Assembly: GCA_016801885.1 (NCBI GenBank)
Contig: CM028888.1
Location: 16,477,170 to 16,541,169 of the forward strand
Source of the DNA: Toxotes chatareus
Lineage: Eukaryota > Chordata > Actinopteri > Toxotidae
Reading direction: 5' to 3'
Length of the DNA stretch: 64,000 nt
This document shows, in pieces, positions 1-14,065 of the stretch (position 1 is the first letter of the stretch; every line of letters begins with the position of its first letter). Both the position numbers and the translations under genes were made by a program. The notes below the pieces were generated by a model. It searched no databases. It was not told the DNA's origin and was given only the letters and a program-made list of their open reading frames with translations.

Positions 1-2269
1 GAGGTGTTTCCCTTCGGAGGCGGCTAACTGAGTTTGACAAAGCTGTTTCTGCTGAGGGGCTGTAGGGACACTCTCTGGCCCAGCTCCAGGAGACCCGGCT
101 CCGTGTGTGGATGCACATTTGAGGTAGTGATGAAAGGTAATGCAGAGACAGAAAGAAGGAGACAGCTCCCAGAAACAAAGTTTAAATCGTGTAAGTCAGC
201 CTATGGTGTATTTAATGTTTTAGAAGCATAGAAAAAAAAGAAAAGAGATAAAACATGGTCTCACTTCCACAGAGCTTTATCTGATCCATGTCTGCGTCTG
301 AGATATTTTCCACAGCTATCATTTTGTCTAAGCCAGAATTATAATTTTAGACAAGATATTGAGGGATTTCATTCCAAAACACTACACAAACATGAGGAAA
401 AAAATCAGGAATAAAAATGTGATCACTTGAATGATCCTCCACAAGGTATTTAACCTTTAAATCTCAGCAAAGAGAAGAATACACAGGTTAAATTAAAAAT
501 TGAATACGACTGCTCCATTGCTCACAGTCCGTCCTGTTTCTACTTGGTCATGTTGATTTCTGCCTCTGTTCTTTTTGCTGCAGTACGTTCTCTTTGAATC
601 TGTCTTTCTCTTGTTAGATTGTTGATCAATTATGCCTTCAGTGCTTCAGGATTGCCTATTTGGTTGGCACGTAGCCATCCCTATGGCTTTTACAGGGGAC
701 AAACCACTATGTGATTTTTACACAGCTCCAACTGCCAAGGAAATTGGATTAAACGTCTGCTGTGATTTTGGAGTCATTTTATTCTGCAGCCTTTCCTTTT
801 ATTGTCTGGATGTGCTCTGTCTGTATCAGTATCCCATGCCATTTGTGAGGGTGCTCTTTGCCGTTTTTAACCTTTTACACTCTAACAACGTTAACTATGG
901 ACTTTTTATTTTTTCATATTTACTGCGCTGAACTGTAAATGAAAGTAGGGATAAGAGAAAGGTTTCCAGCCAACTGGATTTGTCACCCTATAAGCCAATG
1001 GGATTTGTGAGCTCACATTTCATTTCACAGCACAATCCAGTCTGTCCAAACTGATCATGAAGGCAAATACGAGGACACATTTGAAGGCACAAGTTCAAAC
1101 AGATTCTAAAGGTTTGCAAATGCCCCCCCAACTCATCTGGCTTTTCATGCCACTAGAGATTAGATTGTTTCACTGTTTTCTGAAACAATTCTAAATGATT
1201 GTCTCAACATATGTGTGGTCAGAAAAACAAAACCTTTGCAGCAATCATCATGGCTAATGCAACATATTGTGTACTGTAGGTAATAAACCTTATAATATGA
1301 AAGAAACTTTTTTTTTTTTTTTTTTTTATAACCAAGTTTCAGCAAAGTTATGTGCTGTCATGACCTTTTTAGAAGGAAGACATTAGACACAGTTTGTGCA
1401 GACTTTTTTCCATTGACTTTATCTCAGAGTAACATGTCCCATCTCCTACATGACGAAATATGGTAACACACTAATTTTGATGCCAGTTCAATCATATTCA
1501 AACACAAGACAATATATCAAACTGAATGATCGTTCAATATTGGAATGAGCTGTAATTTATTAACTGATAGGTGAGAATATTGATTTAAATAGAATAATAT
1601 TTTTATGTTTTGTCTTTTTTTCTTATATTTATTTTTTTTGCAAGGGATATAAAATTATTTTAAAAATGAGTAAGACATGGTAGAGAACAACAACAACAAT
1701 AACAAATGGCTTCACTAAAATGGCTATAATGCACATAGAAGTGCCTAACTGAAAAAATAGTACTCAAATGCAGCTGAGAAAAACTTTTAAGGCTGAAGTG
1801 TTCTTTCTCAAGAATATATTATGACCAAAACAACCCATCTCTCCTTGGTTACGGCTTGGTTTGGAGCGTTTAAACTAAAATTATTGACCAGGAGACACAC
1901 TGGCATAAGTAGCACGGAGGTGTCATATTCACGCTTTTCATTGACTCATGAATAGATCCTCAGAATAGAAGTGTTTTAATAGATCCCCAGGGAGAAAAAA
2001 AAAATCTTGTTGTTTCCATGGTAATATGAGGGAGGATAGTTTGCTTGCAGAGACTAATCCCACGAAGAAACTTTACTTGAAATAAGGTGAATTCAGACAA
2101 TGGCAAAAGCAGCATGGAAGCCTCAGTCGTTCAATTTAGACATTTCATCAAGACTGAAAAATAGAGTGGAATTATAATAATAATAATAATGATCTAGCAC
2201 AAAAAGGAGTCTGCAATAATTGGTGGAATGGAGTGGCACAGGGGGATGCAACAGAAAAGGGTCAATGCA

Positions 2270-2300
<31 letters not shown>

Positions 2301-5030
2301 TACCAGACAGTTCTGCCATTAGGCAAATGGATCTGGAAAGGCACTTCAGTATGTTTGCTCTTTGTCTTGGGCCATCTGAGGATGTGGTGAGCTTGAAGAC
2401 AAACCGCCCCTTGATCTGAAAGCTCAGAATCACGGAGAAGATAGATCAAAGCCTGTGCCTCCTCTCTAAGACGCTTCCGTTAGAGTCGGGAAGATTGAGC
2501 GAAGGAAGGGGAGATAAAGGAGGAGATGAGAGGGCAAAGTTTGTGCGTGTGTGCCTGTGTACTCAGTGTGTCTAATTAGGGTGGTTTTCTGGTAAATATG
2601 TGGGGTGGGAGATGGATTGACTGAGCCGCACAGAAGAAAATCCTTCTGTCTGGGTCTCACATCCTTTCCATCACACAAGCACCCAGGCCCCCTCTGACAC
2701 CTTGAGACAAAATAGGGCCTGCTAAATGATGTATGCAAGTAAGGACTTGAAAATGTTGCCGCTGCCTTTTAAATCATCTGAGAATTTGTGCAATGGTTTC
2801 GTTCCTTGCTCATATTAGCATGAAAGTTAAATTACACACTCTGACATTAAAGCATGTTGTAAGAGCTAAAATTTGAAGGTATTTCTAGCTGGATCAGCTG
2901 AACCAATAAAAACGCTGTAGTGCATTTTTCCACAGGGCCACCCCAACTTTTCAGTGCCGTAAAAATTGTTGGCGCAAATTAAGATTATATTCAATAAAAC
3001 ATTTAGACCCTTGCAGGTTCTTGGCTGTGTTCTGTGTTCAGCTAATGATTAAGCAGAAAGCTGTCCTTCTGGCCTTTATTTGAAACACTTCCTGTGAGAG
3101 AAGCTTCTTAAATTAATTATGTTTGCCTAATGAATAATTAAGCCAAGGGAAAGATAATTTGGTGTTACACAGCGAGCCAGACCATTGTGCATGTAAAGGA
3201 ACCGGTGCTCTGTGTGCCTGGCTGATTTCACATTGGGAGTGTGAAATGAGAATTAGCAAACAATTTGCCTCCTGTTCCATCCTTCACCATGACTAAAACA
3301 TCACTGCTGATTATGTCTTGACAAGTGTCAATACCACACGCCTATTTGTTAATTGCAGACAGGTTTGTTTATGAGGCTCCTTTATTTTGGTTTTGAACTG
3401 GATACTGTCATTGATTCATAATTTAAATGAAAGCAGATAACAAACTCTATTGTGCCAGGTTGTACTGTGACAGAAGTTGAAGTACAGCTTTAATGACAGG
3501 AGACATGAACAAACATTAATAGCTTCTTTTCTGTGGAGGTGAGACACAGAGGATAGAGATTAAGCCATGAGAGAAGACATTTAATTATCTAAGTCTTACG
3601 AGTTGTTACAGTGGAATAATACACGGGAGCCACTGGTGCACAAATTTAAAAGGATATCACCCAATCCAGCAATAAGGTTTGTCATGAAGCTGTCTCTCAA
3701 GACGTAGGTGTCGTTCCCTGTTAAACGATACTAGTTATTTATTGGTGTAGTATAGTTTTTTCTCTCCTTAATCCACTTGAAGAAGTCAAATAGTGGATAT
3801 TCCTTCACAATCTCTGCCTTTCTTTGGGAAAATGTGCATGTCGATATTGTTTTCTGAAGCTTATCTAATGTTTTTATAATGCATTTGATTCCTAAGATGC
3901 CTTTTTTAAATGAGGTGTCAAATCAAGCACTGTACGGACATTAATTGGAGGGATGGAACTGGATTTAAATGTATTCATGTGCACTTTGTACTAATATAGA
4001 TATTAGATATGCCGTAACAAGGCAAACAGCACTTACAGTTTCAGTTTTGTTGCCCCCTGTGATTTATAGGCTCTGTGAGTCACTCACACAGAGAGAAAGT
4101 GAGAGAGAAAGAGAAGCAGACAGACAGGGAGAAAGACAGACAGACACACACACACACACACACACAGACAGACACCCTTTCTATCTCCTTGTCTCTTCCT
4201 CTCCCCCTCTTTGTCCCTCCCTGGTTATAAAGACTTGCCAAGAAATCATTGGCTCAACAGAGAAAGGGCAAATCCTCTTCAGCCAATTTAAATTCTCCTG
4301 AGCACATGGTGCCGACTATTCCAAACTAATTAATAGACATGTCATGAATAAAAACACTTTGATTATGAAAAGAGGTTGCCCTCTGCCTCCTTTTAGGCTT
4401 GTCATTAGTATGAGGACACGTGGTGAATAGCTGGAGTGTTAGTACCAGCAGCATGAGACAGCCGCAGATGCCCTCTCTTGATTAAATTTTTCGCTCCATG
4501 TTTTATTCAGGGCTGACTGCGTGGACCCAATGCAACAGTCTGTGATTAGCCATACCTGTACCAACGGGAGAGTCAGGGCTAGCAGTAACAGTAGGGCAAG
4601 GCCTATTCTAAGGGCAGGACACAAAGACATGTGACCCTGGAGCCCTCGCTCACACAAGTGCACTCCATCACCCACTACCCTCCTGCTCTCTCAGTCAAAG
4701 TAACATACAGCGCAGATCTTCTTGTTCTATTGCACCACTAAACCTGTGCTCACTCAGTTTTATTTATGTTGTCGCCCTGCGCTGTGAAGGTGTGGCAGCA
4801 CATTCAGCTGAGCCCTCCTCTGAAATTCTTCATCATCACAGACACATACATACATATACATGGTGTGTGGGATTTTTTATTTACTAATTATAACACACTA
4901 TAGAGATGTTTCCTAAAACCTATTTCATAATTAGGTAACAGTAGTATAATTATTACACAGGAGGAGGTTATGTCGGGATAATAGTTCCCAGAGGGGAAAC
5001 ACACCACCCATCACACATGACCATGCACAG
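1..5030. other. Noncoding DNA upstream of sez6 exon 2 (intron 1 or 5' flank), part 1
   Basis: No exon is recognised. I looked for a signal-peptide exon ending in phase 1 and found none; short frames here lack family features. Simple repeats occur: (AC)14 at 2273-2300, (AAT)n near 2176-2190 and (AC)n near 4144-4166. About 3090-3470 is AT-rich, free of recognisable repeats and dense in homeodomain-like TAATTA/ATTAA motifs, so it could be a conserved noncoding element. That is inference only. Confidence 0.5.
2273..2300. repeat. (AC)14 microsatellite
   Basis: A perfect 28-bp dinucleotide repeat. Confidence 0.96.
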
Positions 5031-5315
5031 TCAAGACTGGATAACATGCATGTTGGAGCTGTTAGTGTTACGCTCGGCTGCTTTATTGATCGTGTGGTAG
5101 CAGTGCAACATCTCAGAGACGTGCGTGGTCTCCAAGCTGTTATAGATGGCTCTGCTGTGGCTTATGTTACACTGCAAAGAGATTCTGGCTGTCAACATGT
5201 GGTCCTCAGCCCAGCTGACTCGTCCCAAAGGGGAGCCGGACCCCCTGCAGGAGCCATCTGTATCCTGGACAAGACTATCCATCATCCTCGCCGCAGAGCT
5301 CAATTTAGGGTTCTT
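5031..5315 (-). other. Unassigned minus-strand open frame with splice- and polyA-like flanks
   Basis: On the minus strand a frame of 94 codons runs from 5315 to a TGA at 5031. A CTGTCTGCAG acceptor-like site lies immediately upstream, and an AATAAA signal on the same strand (complement of 4876-4881) lies about 150 nt past the stop. The predicted peptide has a globular-looking composition (segments AEDHMLTARISLQC and AIYNSLETTHVSEMLHC), but I recognise no family. The opposite strand is also open here for about 94 codons, so GC-rich sequence alone may explain it. It could be a last exon of an antisense gene, a conserved noncoding element or chance. Confidence 0.2.
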
Positions 5316-8300
5316 CTGCAGACAGCTTGAGGCAGCAGTGAACAGCTTTACATGTACGCGTCGATAATGAAAGCCCTTGAAACCTGCCCAGTGGCTCTCA
5401 AAGCCAGACTTGAGGGCTGAAGGGAATCAATCAGTCAATCCCTGAGGATGAACCTACGCCCATCCTCCACGATTGTTCCAATTGTGGGTTTCTTCTCTAA
5501 ATGTCTCATTGTGGAGGAGACAGCCTTAAATTTAGAGAAGGACAAGTGATTTTTGTTAAAGAACAAACTACTCTATCATTTAAAGGGTTCATTGGAGGAT
5601 TAATTCTTCCCTACAGTAGTGTCTTTATTTGCTTATTTTTACACACATAATCTCACAAAAACTTCTCATGAAAAAGGTCCCAAAATCTTTTTTTTCCTTT
5701 ATCAAGTGGGAATTTTATCTGCATATGCACATGCCTCAGTACAACCAGGAAACTGAAAAAAGGACTTCCTGCTTTGAGCAACCCTAAAACTGTATGTGTG
5801 CTTTGCCCTGTGGCCTTGAGTATGCCAAATGGAACAACAACACCAGTCTGAACATCCATTAGTGCTCCTGAGTATTTTGATCATAGTACAGCTCCATTCA
5901 GGGCACCCCAGGATCATATTTATGGCACTAATGGTTGATGTTGTTGTTGTGAATTTCACAGGAAGTTTACATTTTATTCTACCTGGTATGTTGACTTATA
6001 GCTCACATTCATTTACATCCTTGGGGCAAACGTTGTGGGGAAAGGAGGATTATATGCAATTCATAGAATTGTGTTCACTCATGCTTGAGGGCTGCCTGCT
6101 GCAAACACAGGAAAGCCTTTCTCATTAATTTCCACCACCCAGACTTTCCAAGCAACCTCCAGTCACAAGCCTGCCTTTTTAACCTTAGGCTACCACTGTC
6201 CCATTGCTAGGAAACAAATAAATCTACGTCAAACATTCAACCATGCCTTTGATGCAGTGCAGAAACAAGAACGCTTTCTCTGAGCCTCTGAGAACTCAGG
6301 GTTGAGGGTTGTTATCTTTTCCAGTCATCCCAGTTGTATTTGATGTAGCACTGAGAATGTGTTTATCCTAATGGCTGTCTGAGCTACTATATCCTGGCGA
6401 AAGCTCATATCAGACACACGCTCACATTGCCTGGATTCAAAGTCTGTCAGTGATGCATTCATCTGTCCAGCAGGTTGAGCAAGTAGAATCCATTTTGTGT
6501 CAGTTAATTCAATCAGCCTCAGCTGACTGCCTCATGCTGACGGTGCTCTCAGGGGCCACGGGGGCTTTGGAGAGAAAAGATAGAAGAAGGATCTTCTTGG
6601 CAGGGGGGTGAAATGTCATAGTACACTGCCCTGGCCAGATGAGGCTGTGTTACACACCAACTTGGCGGCTCAAGACAAGATATTTGCAGCTTATCATATG
6701 TAAGCTCGGGGAACCAGGCCAGTGGGCATTCCCACATTTCATGTTGTCATATTGAGTCCGCATCTCTACATTACAAATCTCATTCTTCATGCTGGTGTGG
6801 TGAGCTCTCACGCAGTTTCCCAATAATCACATAGGCCGGTTGCCGACACATCTAATCCCTCTCCTACAGGTTCCCGATTCCACATTGAGACTTGTTGTGA
6901 TGTTTCCTGAACCACGTACGAAAAGTGTAACTAGTAAACAACCTCAAGAGTACTGTATGCCCTGTATGCTGAAGGCATAGCCAGACAGGCTTAACATCTA
7001 ATTATCTTTCTACACCCAAGATCAGTCTATCCATATAACACATCACTGCAGCCACTAGTGAGCTTCCATCACGGGGGATGACTCAAGCACGGTACCATGA
7101 CAAAAAAACAAAACAAAACAAAACAAAAAACTTTAAAGCATCCAGGTGAATAGCAACAGCTTACTTTGCACAAATTCTTCACTTTAACCTACTTGATAAC
7201 TTTGGGACTGTGGGGAGTGCGAGGCAAAGTAAACAGAAACCTCCTGTGCCAGCAGTCCTTACATAAACATGAACGTACCTGTATCGGTTCTGGTAATAAA
7301 CTGGAATAGTAATCTGGATTTAGAGTGTGAAAATAAATCATATGAAGTCAAGATTCATTCCATAAAACTGCTTGCGAGTGCTGTGAGTCAAGCAGGGTAT
7401 CAGTGCAATTTTTTTTTCTGCCTTTAGGAAAAAAACCTCAGTGAATTTGTTGTTTAATTTCATGTTTGCTAAAGGTACTTGGATGTGTGCAAATTGGTAT
7501 ACTGATGCATGATATCAATTAACTCAGGGCTTTGTGTTGGCAGAAAACATTACTCTGTCTTTGTCTATATTACTGGAAAGTTTCAGGTTTGCTGCAGCTA
7601 CCACAGTAGTTGACACAATAGGATGGTTAACTGTGGAAGGCTTTGAAACCAGTTCTATTGGATTTCCATCACTACGTTTAGTTCACAAGATTTGTGAGTT
7701 GATGTTTTTGTTTCTATTCTTAGCCAGACAAGCCTCCAGAGGGGCCCCTTGCTTTTATTTTGATCACACAAGAATATATCCTGATTTTTCCAGTAATGAG
7801 CCCCATCCTCCCCCATCTGTGAGACTGGCAGCAAGGCTCCCTGTAGACAAACAGCTAGTCTGGGAAATTAAAGGGAACATCTCAACAATGTAGATATGTG
7901 GAAAGCTTTACTCGAAGCATTAATCATACCTTGAGAGTTGTGCTTCAGCCCATCAGCTCTCCTTTAGAGGAAAATACTAGAAGTTATGTGCTCTGCTGTA
8001 TCAGCTCTGCCGTATGTTACACCCACCCACGTAACTGCTCAACACAAAGCCACGGTATCCTTTTGCTGCTCATAAGACCATTTTTAAAACTGATTGTCAA
8101 CGCAAAGTCATCACTGTCTTCTTTCTGAAATAACGCTCCTCTTTCAGATTGTTATTTTTAATATCAGGCAGCAGATTCATACACCAGCTAGAATGAATAC
8201 ATTCAGGAAGAATATAATTTACTCTGAATTTATACAAGATGTTTGCGCTCACACTTAAACCTCGTGGGTGTATGTGTGTTTGTTCAGGGTATGTTTGTGC

Positions 8301-9273
8301 CCGGGACTGTGTGTGTGTATCTTGTTCATAGCATGTGTGTATGAGCATTTGAGCATGTGGCCAAAAGAACTGTCACTAATAACAGAAATTAAATTTCTGT
8401 AGATAAACATATGGAGATTGCAGGGTGTGAAATTGACTTTGGGCTGTGAAATTAAAGGCAATATCCACTGAGGTGATAGCTCCGGTTGTTTAGGGGCGGG
8501 GCATATTGCGCTGTATGTGTGTGTATACCGCAATTCAATTAATGCCTGTGATCATCTTCTTTAGCAAGTCTGATGTGGTGTGACTTTGCAATCCACACAG
8601 TGAGACGCCGGCTCAATCTCTGAGAGATGTTTGATTCATTTTTTTCATTAGGAACTCTCTCTGCAGTCTCAGACCTCTCATCAATCCCGGTTCACACTCA
8701 ACAAGCACAATCAGCGGATGTTCCATTTCATAGCCAAAGGGAAATAAAAGAAAAATTACCACGCATCATAACCATTGATAAGGCCGTCCCCTGCCAAAGT
8801 TTTCAACTAACCCGTAGCGCAGTAATCTCATCCAAAGTGGATTAAATATTAAATAGTTTGGCGTGTGTGAGGAAGGAGAGCAGGCTAGTGAAATGCCAGG
8901 AGGATTAAGTTGGAGCGGATGTAGTGAGGCAGCAGTAGCATGCTATCCTAGAGTAGCTTTTTTCTCAATAATAGAAATGTCAGGGAAGGGGAAAGAGGAA
9001 AGGAAAGGAGGGGTGAAGGGATGTCCTAACTCCATGCCTTAGAAATCACAGCTAGTGTAGAATCGTTATTATTACTTCCCACTCACTACCGGCTTTAAAA
9101 TGGCATTAACCTTTGCTGTTGAGGAAATTCACGCTTGTGGTGCTGAAATTCTGGTGAGAGACTTGAATTCGCTTTTTGTTTGGAACAGAAATTCTTCATG
9201 AATAGTGCCCAGTGAAATGCAGTGTGTTTGAAATTCGATCAAAATTTTTCATTTAGCCTTTCCAACCAACCAA

Positions 9274-9315
<42 letters not shown>

Positions 9316-12300
9316 TTTACAAAATGTACCATAACAATCTGTTAATAAGCAATGCCTTTTAGTGAAACAAACATTAAAACAACCTTGCCTTGAGGAGGAA
9401 GTGTTCATATCCATTTTCATGCTTTATTTTATAATGTTTTATCTCTCCCTGAGTGATCACTTTGTCAGCCTCAGTAATGCCTATAAATCCTACTGTGGAG
9501 GAGATTAGTCTGCGAGAATTGCTGCTGCTTGCAGTAATTAAAATTCTGCTGGATGGCCAGGGTTTCTCCTGCCATCATCTCCTCCAAACATCACTCGCTG
9601 TCTTGTCTGTCTTACTCACTCTTTTTGTCCTTTTGTCCCTCTCAGTAGTTTTAATCAATTACAATACATTTCAAGCCTGATAACGGTATTCTTTTCGTAC
9701 TTAAGCAGATGATAAGTGGGAAGAACAAAGGGGGCCTTTTTCGAGAAATAAAACCAGAGATTGCCCACGACAGCCATCTACTTTTGTAGCTTTAAATCTT
9801 ATCCCAGGTTTTGCAGGTGTACTGTATTATCTGAAAGGGGGAAAAATATTATCAGATTTCTACTGTTATTTGTGGCCATTCAAAGTAATGAAGGTGGCAG
9901 AGAATGACTGATGTGTGATAAAGGTTGTGTAAGCTATATTTAAATTCACAACATGACAGACACAGAAAGTCTAGTGACTCATACTGATTTGGTATTAAAA
10001 CTCAGCTCTTATACCAATTCTACCACAGCAGCCAAAATCTTCTGCTTCAGGGTTTACAAGTTATGATGTTTATTATTGAGAGCTATATATAAAAACATGC
10101 ATGTGGGTTCATCTGTTTAGCTAGTCAATCATTTCTTAATCTAATCCAGATTTGTTGAGAATTGCGCTCCTTTGATTGAGTCATGTGGCCTTCTGCTGTC
10201 TGAGACTGGCTGTCTGGCTCAATAAACGTGTATTTCATGACGCTATAGCTCATAGCTTGACAATTGCACTCAATCACAGACGGAATGAAATGCCATTGTG
10301 CATCCTGTTGCAGCATCAGCAGTCGGCACAGTCATTGCAAATTCTGTTGCCAACGTCTGACAAACGGCTTAATAATTCATAACGTTCACAACCAAACTTG
10401 TGACTCATTGCACTGCGGTAATGGAGACACTTTCGTGATCTATGGATGGTTCTCCATCAATCTGTCATCATTATGGTCATCTCGGGGTAAAAAGTGTGTT
10501 TTCATCTGATAAAGTCATTAACTAGACATTTAACACTCATGCAGGACATTTGACAAAGAATTGCAGTGAGACCCTGACCTTCTTTGCCGTCATTTCTATT
10601 CTCGCACGCACATTACAGTACAACACTGTATTAATTGTAAACAAAATGATATTCATGAGGGGGCGTTAGATGGAAGTGTTTTCTCTGCTGTTTTTCTCAC
10701 CTCTCAGTTTGCGACATTAAATCCATTAGCTGCCCTACACTCCTGGATGGGGAACGTGAGCTCTCTGCTCAGACGTGTTTGTTATATTCCTTTTAGTCAC
10801 ACATTTATGTCTAAAGTCAGGATGTTTGCTAAGGATTTGATCCTGACTGGTTTTATGCAAGTCTTAAGAATGACAGCAGTCACAGAAATAACAGAATAAA
10901 AAAGCTGTAAAGCAATCAGCTTCTTATCTAAATCTTTCAGAAGGCAATGTCGCCAACTCAGTGAGGCACAGCAGTGCTCACTTTGAAAGATCTTTGATGA
11001 CAGTAATCTACCCTGTTTTGCAAGCCGTGCAGCCGATCAGACGGTACGAAACGGTGCCATCGTTCATGTCTATTTTATTTCATTCTTGCTTTATTTTTGC
11101 CACTTGTTGCCTCAAATGTCAGCTGTTTATCTGCTCTATCACCCTATTGAACTGCCCTTTGTCTCTGAGTTACACTGATGGTGCGACTGGTCGATGAGAC
11201 CATGTCTCATTTATAAGTTCTCCACGGAGTTATGAGCAAAATTCTGGAGTTTTAATCAACAACCTTGCCCGCTCAGTCGGCACCTGATTTTGTTTATGGC
11301 TTCCGTGACCTTTTCTGGGCTATAAAACTCTGTCTTTGCCAATCTCTGTGTCGTCAAAGGGTCATCGCTTCATCAGTTATCTCTCTACTATAACAGCAAC
11401 ATGACCTAAACTCTCTCTGTCCTCAGCCATCAGACTGAGAGAGATAGATGGTTTTATCTGTAAATGTAGCCATTGCACTACACGTGCTGACATAAATTCC
11501 AAGCTGATAAGAGGAGCACTTTACAGGCCAGTCAGCAGGTCAGGGCTGCTACTGAATTTCCCTGTGCAGCATGGGAAAGAGTGGAAATGAGGCTGCCTGG
11601 CTGCACAGTTTCATAAATAACAATTACAATAAAATGGGATTTGGTAGTAAATTAATTGATGTGAGCCCCCAAGTCTTTTTTTTAACTGTTATATATTTGA
11701 AGATTTGTTTACGATTCCAATCCTAAATGTAAAATAATATTATAATATTAAGCAACAGAAATCATTTGTAATATTGAATGCTTGTTTTTTTTTTTGTTAA
11801 ACATCCCACCCGGAGCTTCTGCTCCCGGGATGAACCTTCTCAGAAGTAGCTGATTATCACTCTGGTACTGTGCGACACGTCCTTCATCCTCAGACCTCAA
11901 TACAGGGAGTCAGCTATCAGCAGTATTGATGCTAAGCTTGATGGGTACAGGATGGCAGAGGGTATCGACTGAAGAAATCCGAGTTTAGTGGAGTGAGCAG
12001 CTGGTTGTCTGGATTAGAAAAGTGCCACAGAAAATTCATAAACTCCTAAAGCAAATACTCCAAGACCAGCTCCAGGGGATGCTAATTAATTCCAATGGGG
12101 GGGAAAAAACCCCCTCAACTTTTTACAAGAATGATTTCCATAAGGGAAAAACATCTCAGATGTATAGGTGCAGATACCTGAATATCAGCCTTTACTTTAT
12201 TCTTCATGATGAGACTTAAATAATTCAGAATAACCACGGAAACTGAAGAGACTTTTTGTCTGTAAACACTTTTTTTTTTGCTTATTAATATTTCATTTAC

Positions 12301-13729
12301 ATTCATTCTACCAGTCATTTGCATGTTCTTTTTTAATTTTCTTTTTCTTTTTTGTTAAACACCTACCTCGAAACATTGCCTTAGGGGCAGAAGAATGTGT
12401 GTATGAGTGTGTGTGTGTGTGTGTTTTGGGTTCAGAATATTCAAATAAGGGTGACAAGGTCTAATGCTCTCAGGCTCCAAGTCAGCCTAAATTTCCGATT
12501 TAGTCCTAATTTTATTTATTTATTTCCTAGGAGAAGCGATGAAACTATAATGATAGGTTGATACAAAATGGAAAAAAAAAAAAAAAAGCAACACTTTCAA
12601 GCTCAGTCAGGATCAGAATTAGCATATCTGCTCTGTGAACAGCCGTACATAAAGGTTTCTGTCCTTTTAACCTTGTGGTTGGCATTGCTCGCAGCGCTGA
12701 CACACTGATGTGTCGGACCACTTGCTTATTCACCTCCCTACAGGATGGAGTGGACAGGTAGCTGGAGCGATGTGAGGGTGCTGGCTGGCTTTATAGTGAT
12801 GACAACTGATGCTGTAACAGTCCCCAAACAGTGACCCTCTCTTATTTAAGTATTTAAGTCACGGGTTGCTGGTGCCTCAACAACCTCATTCTTTTTTGAA
12901 GACTGGCTTTACACTTGACTGCAAAGTAAACTAATAAACACTGAGTATTCAATTTTACTCTCTTCCTTTTCTACAGAACAAGTCAACTAATGGCAATGGG
13001 ATGATGTACATGGTGTTTGCAGTTATGTGTCCATTTTATTTCATTCCTGCTAAACATGAGACAAATACCAGGTGACCAAATGGGAAAGCTCTTTTCACGG
13101 GAGGCTGAACTAATCAAACATTTAACAAAGAGACAATGTGTATCACATAGTATCTGTTTCCAGTAATGCTGGCTGGAATGTTTTTCCCCGGTCCTGGTAG
13201 ATCTGCCAAGATTTAAAGGATTAGACCAGGGTTTTATTTTCCATCGTGCTACAAACCGCTTAACCTTGCACTACTGTGACAACCGCTTTCCACTCAGATT
13301 AACCAGCAAATGTACACATTTACCAGATTTACTTTAGGACAGTACATGTTTACAGTCCTGTACAGTACAGATAAATGTGCACTTTAATTGTTTTCCCTCA
13401 TATCTACCGGAAAGTAAATTGCATTCTGTGAGTAAATCTTTTAACTTGTTTTCCTATCATGGATTTCAATGCCTGCAAATTTCCATATCACAAACACACG
13501 CTCAGGGATACAGTCCCTGAATTTGACATTCATTATATTCCACATAAATAAGATGTGGCAGAAAAATTCTTGGATCGCAGGAGAGACCTGAAATACATAT
13601 GATCAAGTACAAACCAGCATAAAAAGTGAAATGCAGGAACAAACTTCAGACTGTCTTACACTGAAAATTAATAAGGCAAACCACTGAGTGGTATCACAGC
13701 TAATTGAAGGGTTTCATTCCAAAATGTCA
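5316..13729. other. Noncoding DNA upstream of sez6 exon 2, part 2
   Basis: No gene is recognised. The region includes an (AAAAC)n-like tract near 7102-7130, (AC)n at 9275-9313 preceded by short CCAA repeats, and a short (GT)n near 12407-12424. The 119-codon frame at 7534-7893 and the hydrophobic frame at 9453-9680 show no domain and no fitting splice sites, and I treat both as chance. Confidence 0.5.
9275..9313. repeat. (CA)n microsatellite
   Basis: A perfect 39-bp CA repeat preceded by CCAA units. Confidence 0.96.
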
Positions 13730-13737
13730 CTTATCAG
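13730..13737. repeat. Left target-site duplication of the hAT-type MITE (CTTATCAG)
   Basis: Its exact copy is at 14058-14065 on the other side of the element. Confidence 0.85.
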
Positions 13738-14057
13738 TAGTGATGTGTCAGTCGCGAATGAAACGACTCTTAGAGCCGGCTCTTTGAAGTGAACGACGGG
13801 AGCCGGCTCCTGATTGAGAGCTGTGTGTTTTGTTTTTTTTTTGTTTAGTTTTTTTAATTTTCTCTCCTCTATATAATAAACATATATAAAAAAAAAAAAA
13901 TCATTTTGTGCATATTTTTACATTGTTGTTGATAGTAAATTAATTTAATCAACAAAACGATCTGAAGAGCCACTTGGGAGCTGAAAGAGCCGGCTCTTTT
14001 TAGTGAGCCGAGCCAAAAGAGCCGGTTCTCTAAAAAGAGCTGTAATTCCCATCACTA
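13738..14057. mobile_element. Non-autonomous hAT-type MITE (320 bp) with 8-bp target duplication
   Basis: The element begins TAGTGATG and ends CATCACTA, a perfect 8-bp terminal inverted repeat resembling the Ac/hAT terminus. It is flanked on both sides by CTTATCAG (13730-13737 and 14058-14065), an exact 8-bp target-site duplication, the hallmark length for hAT transposition. Subterminal regions carry repeated AGAGCCGGCTC-type palindromic motifs near both ends, which are likely transposase-binding sites. The centre is T- and A-rich with no coding capacity. The intact duplication and TIRs suggest a fairly young insertion. Confidence 0.88.
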
Positions 14058-14065
14058 CTTATCAG
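14058..14065. repeat. Right target-site duplication of the hAT-type MITE (CTTATCAG)
   Basis: Exact copy of 13730-13737. Confidence 0.85.

Noticed and set aside
7534..7893. Plus-strand 119-codon frame
   Set aside because: No ATG at its start (TTG), no homology recognised and no splice or promoter context. This length is expected by chance in 64 kb.
9453..9680. Hydrophobic plus-strand frame considered as the missing sez6 signal-peptide exon
   Set aside because: The hydrophobic run is at the C-terminal end, and no phase-1 GT donor follows at a suitable place.
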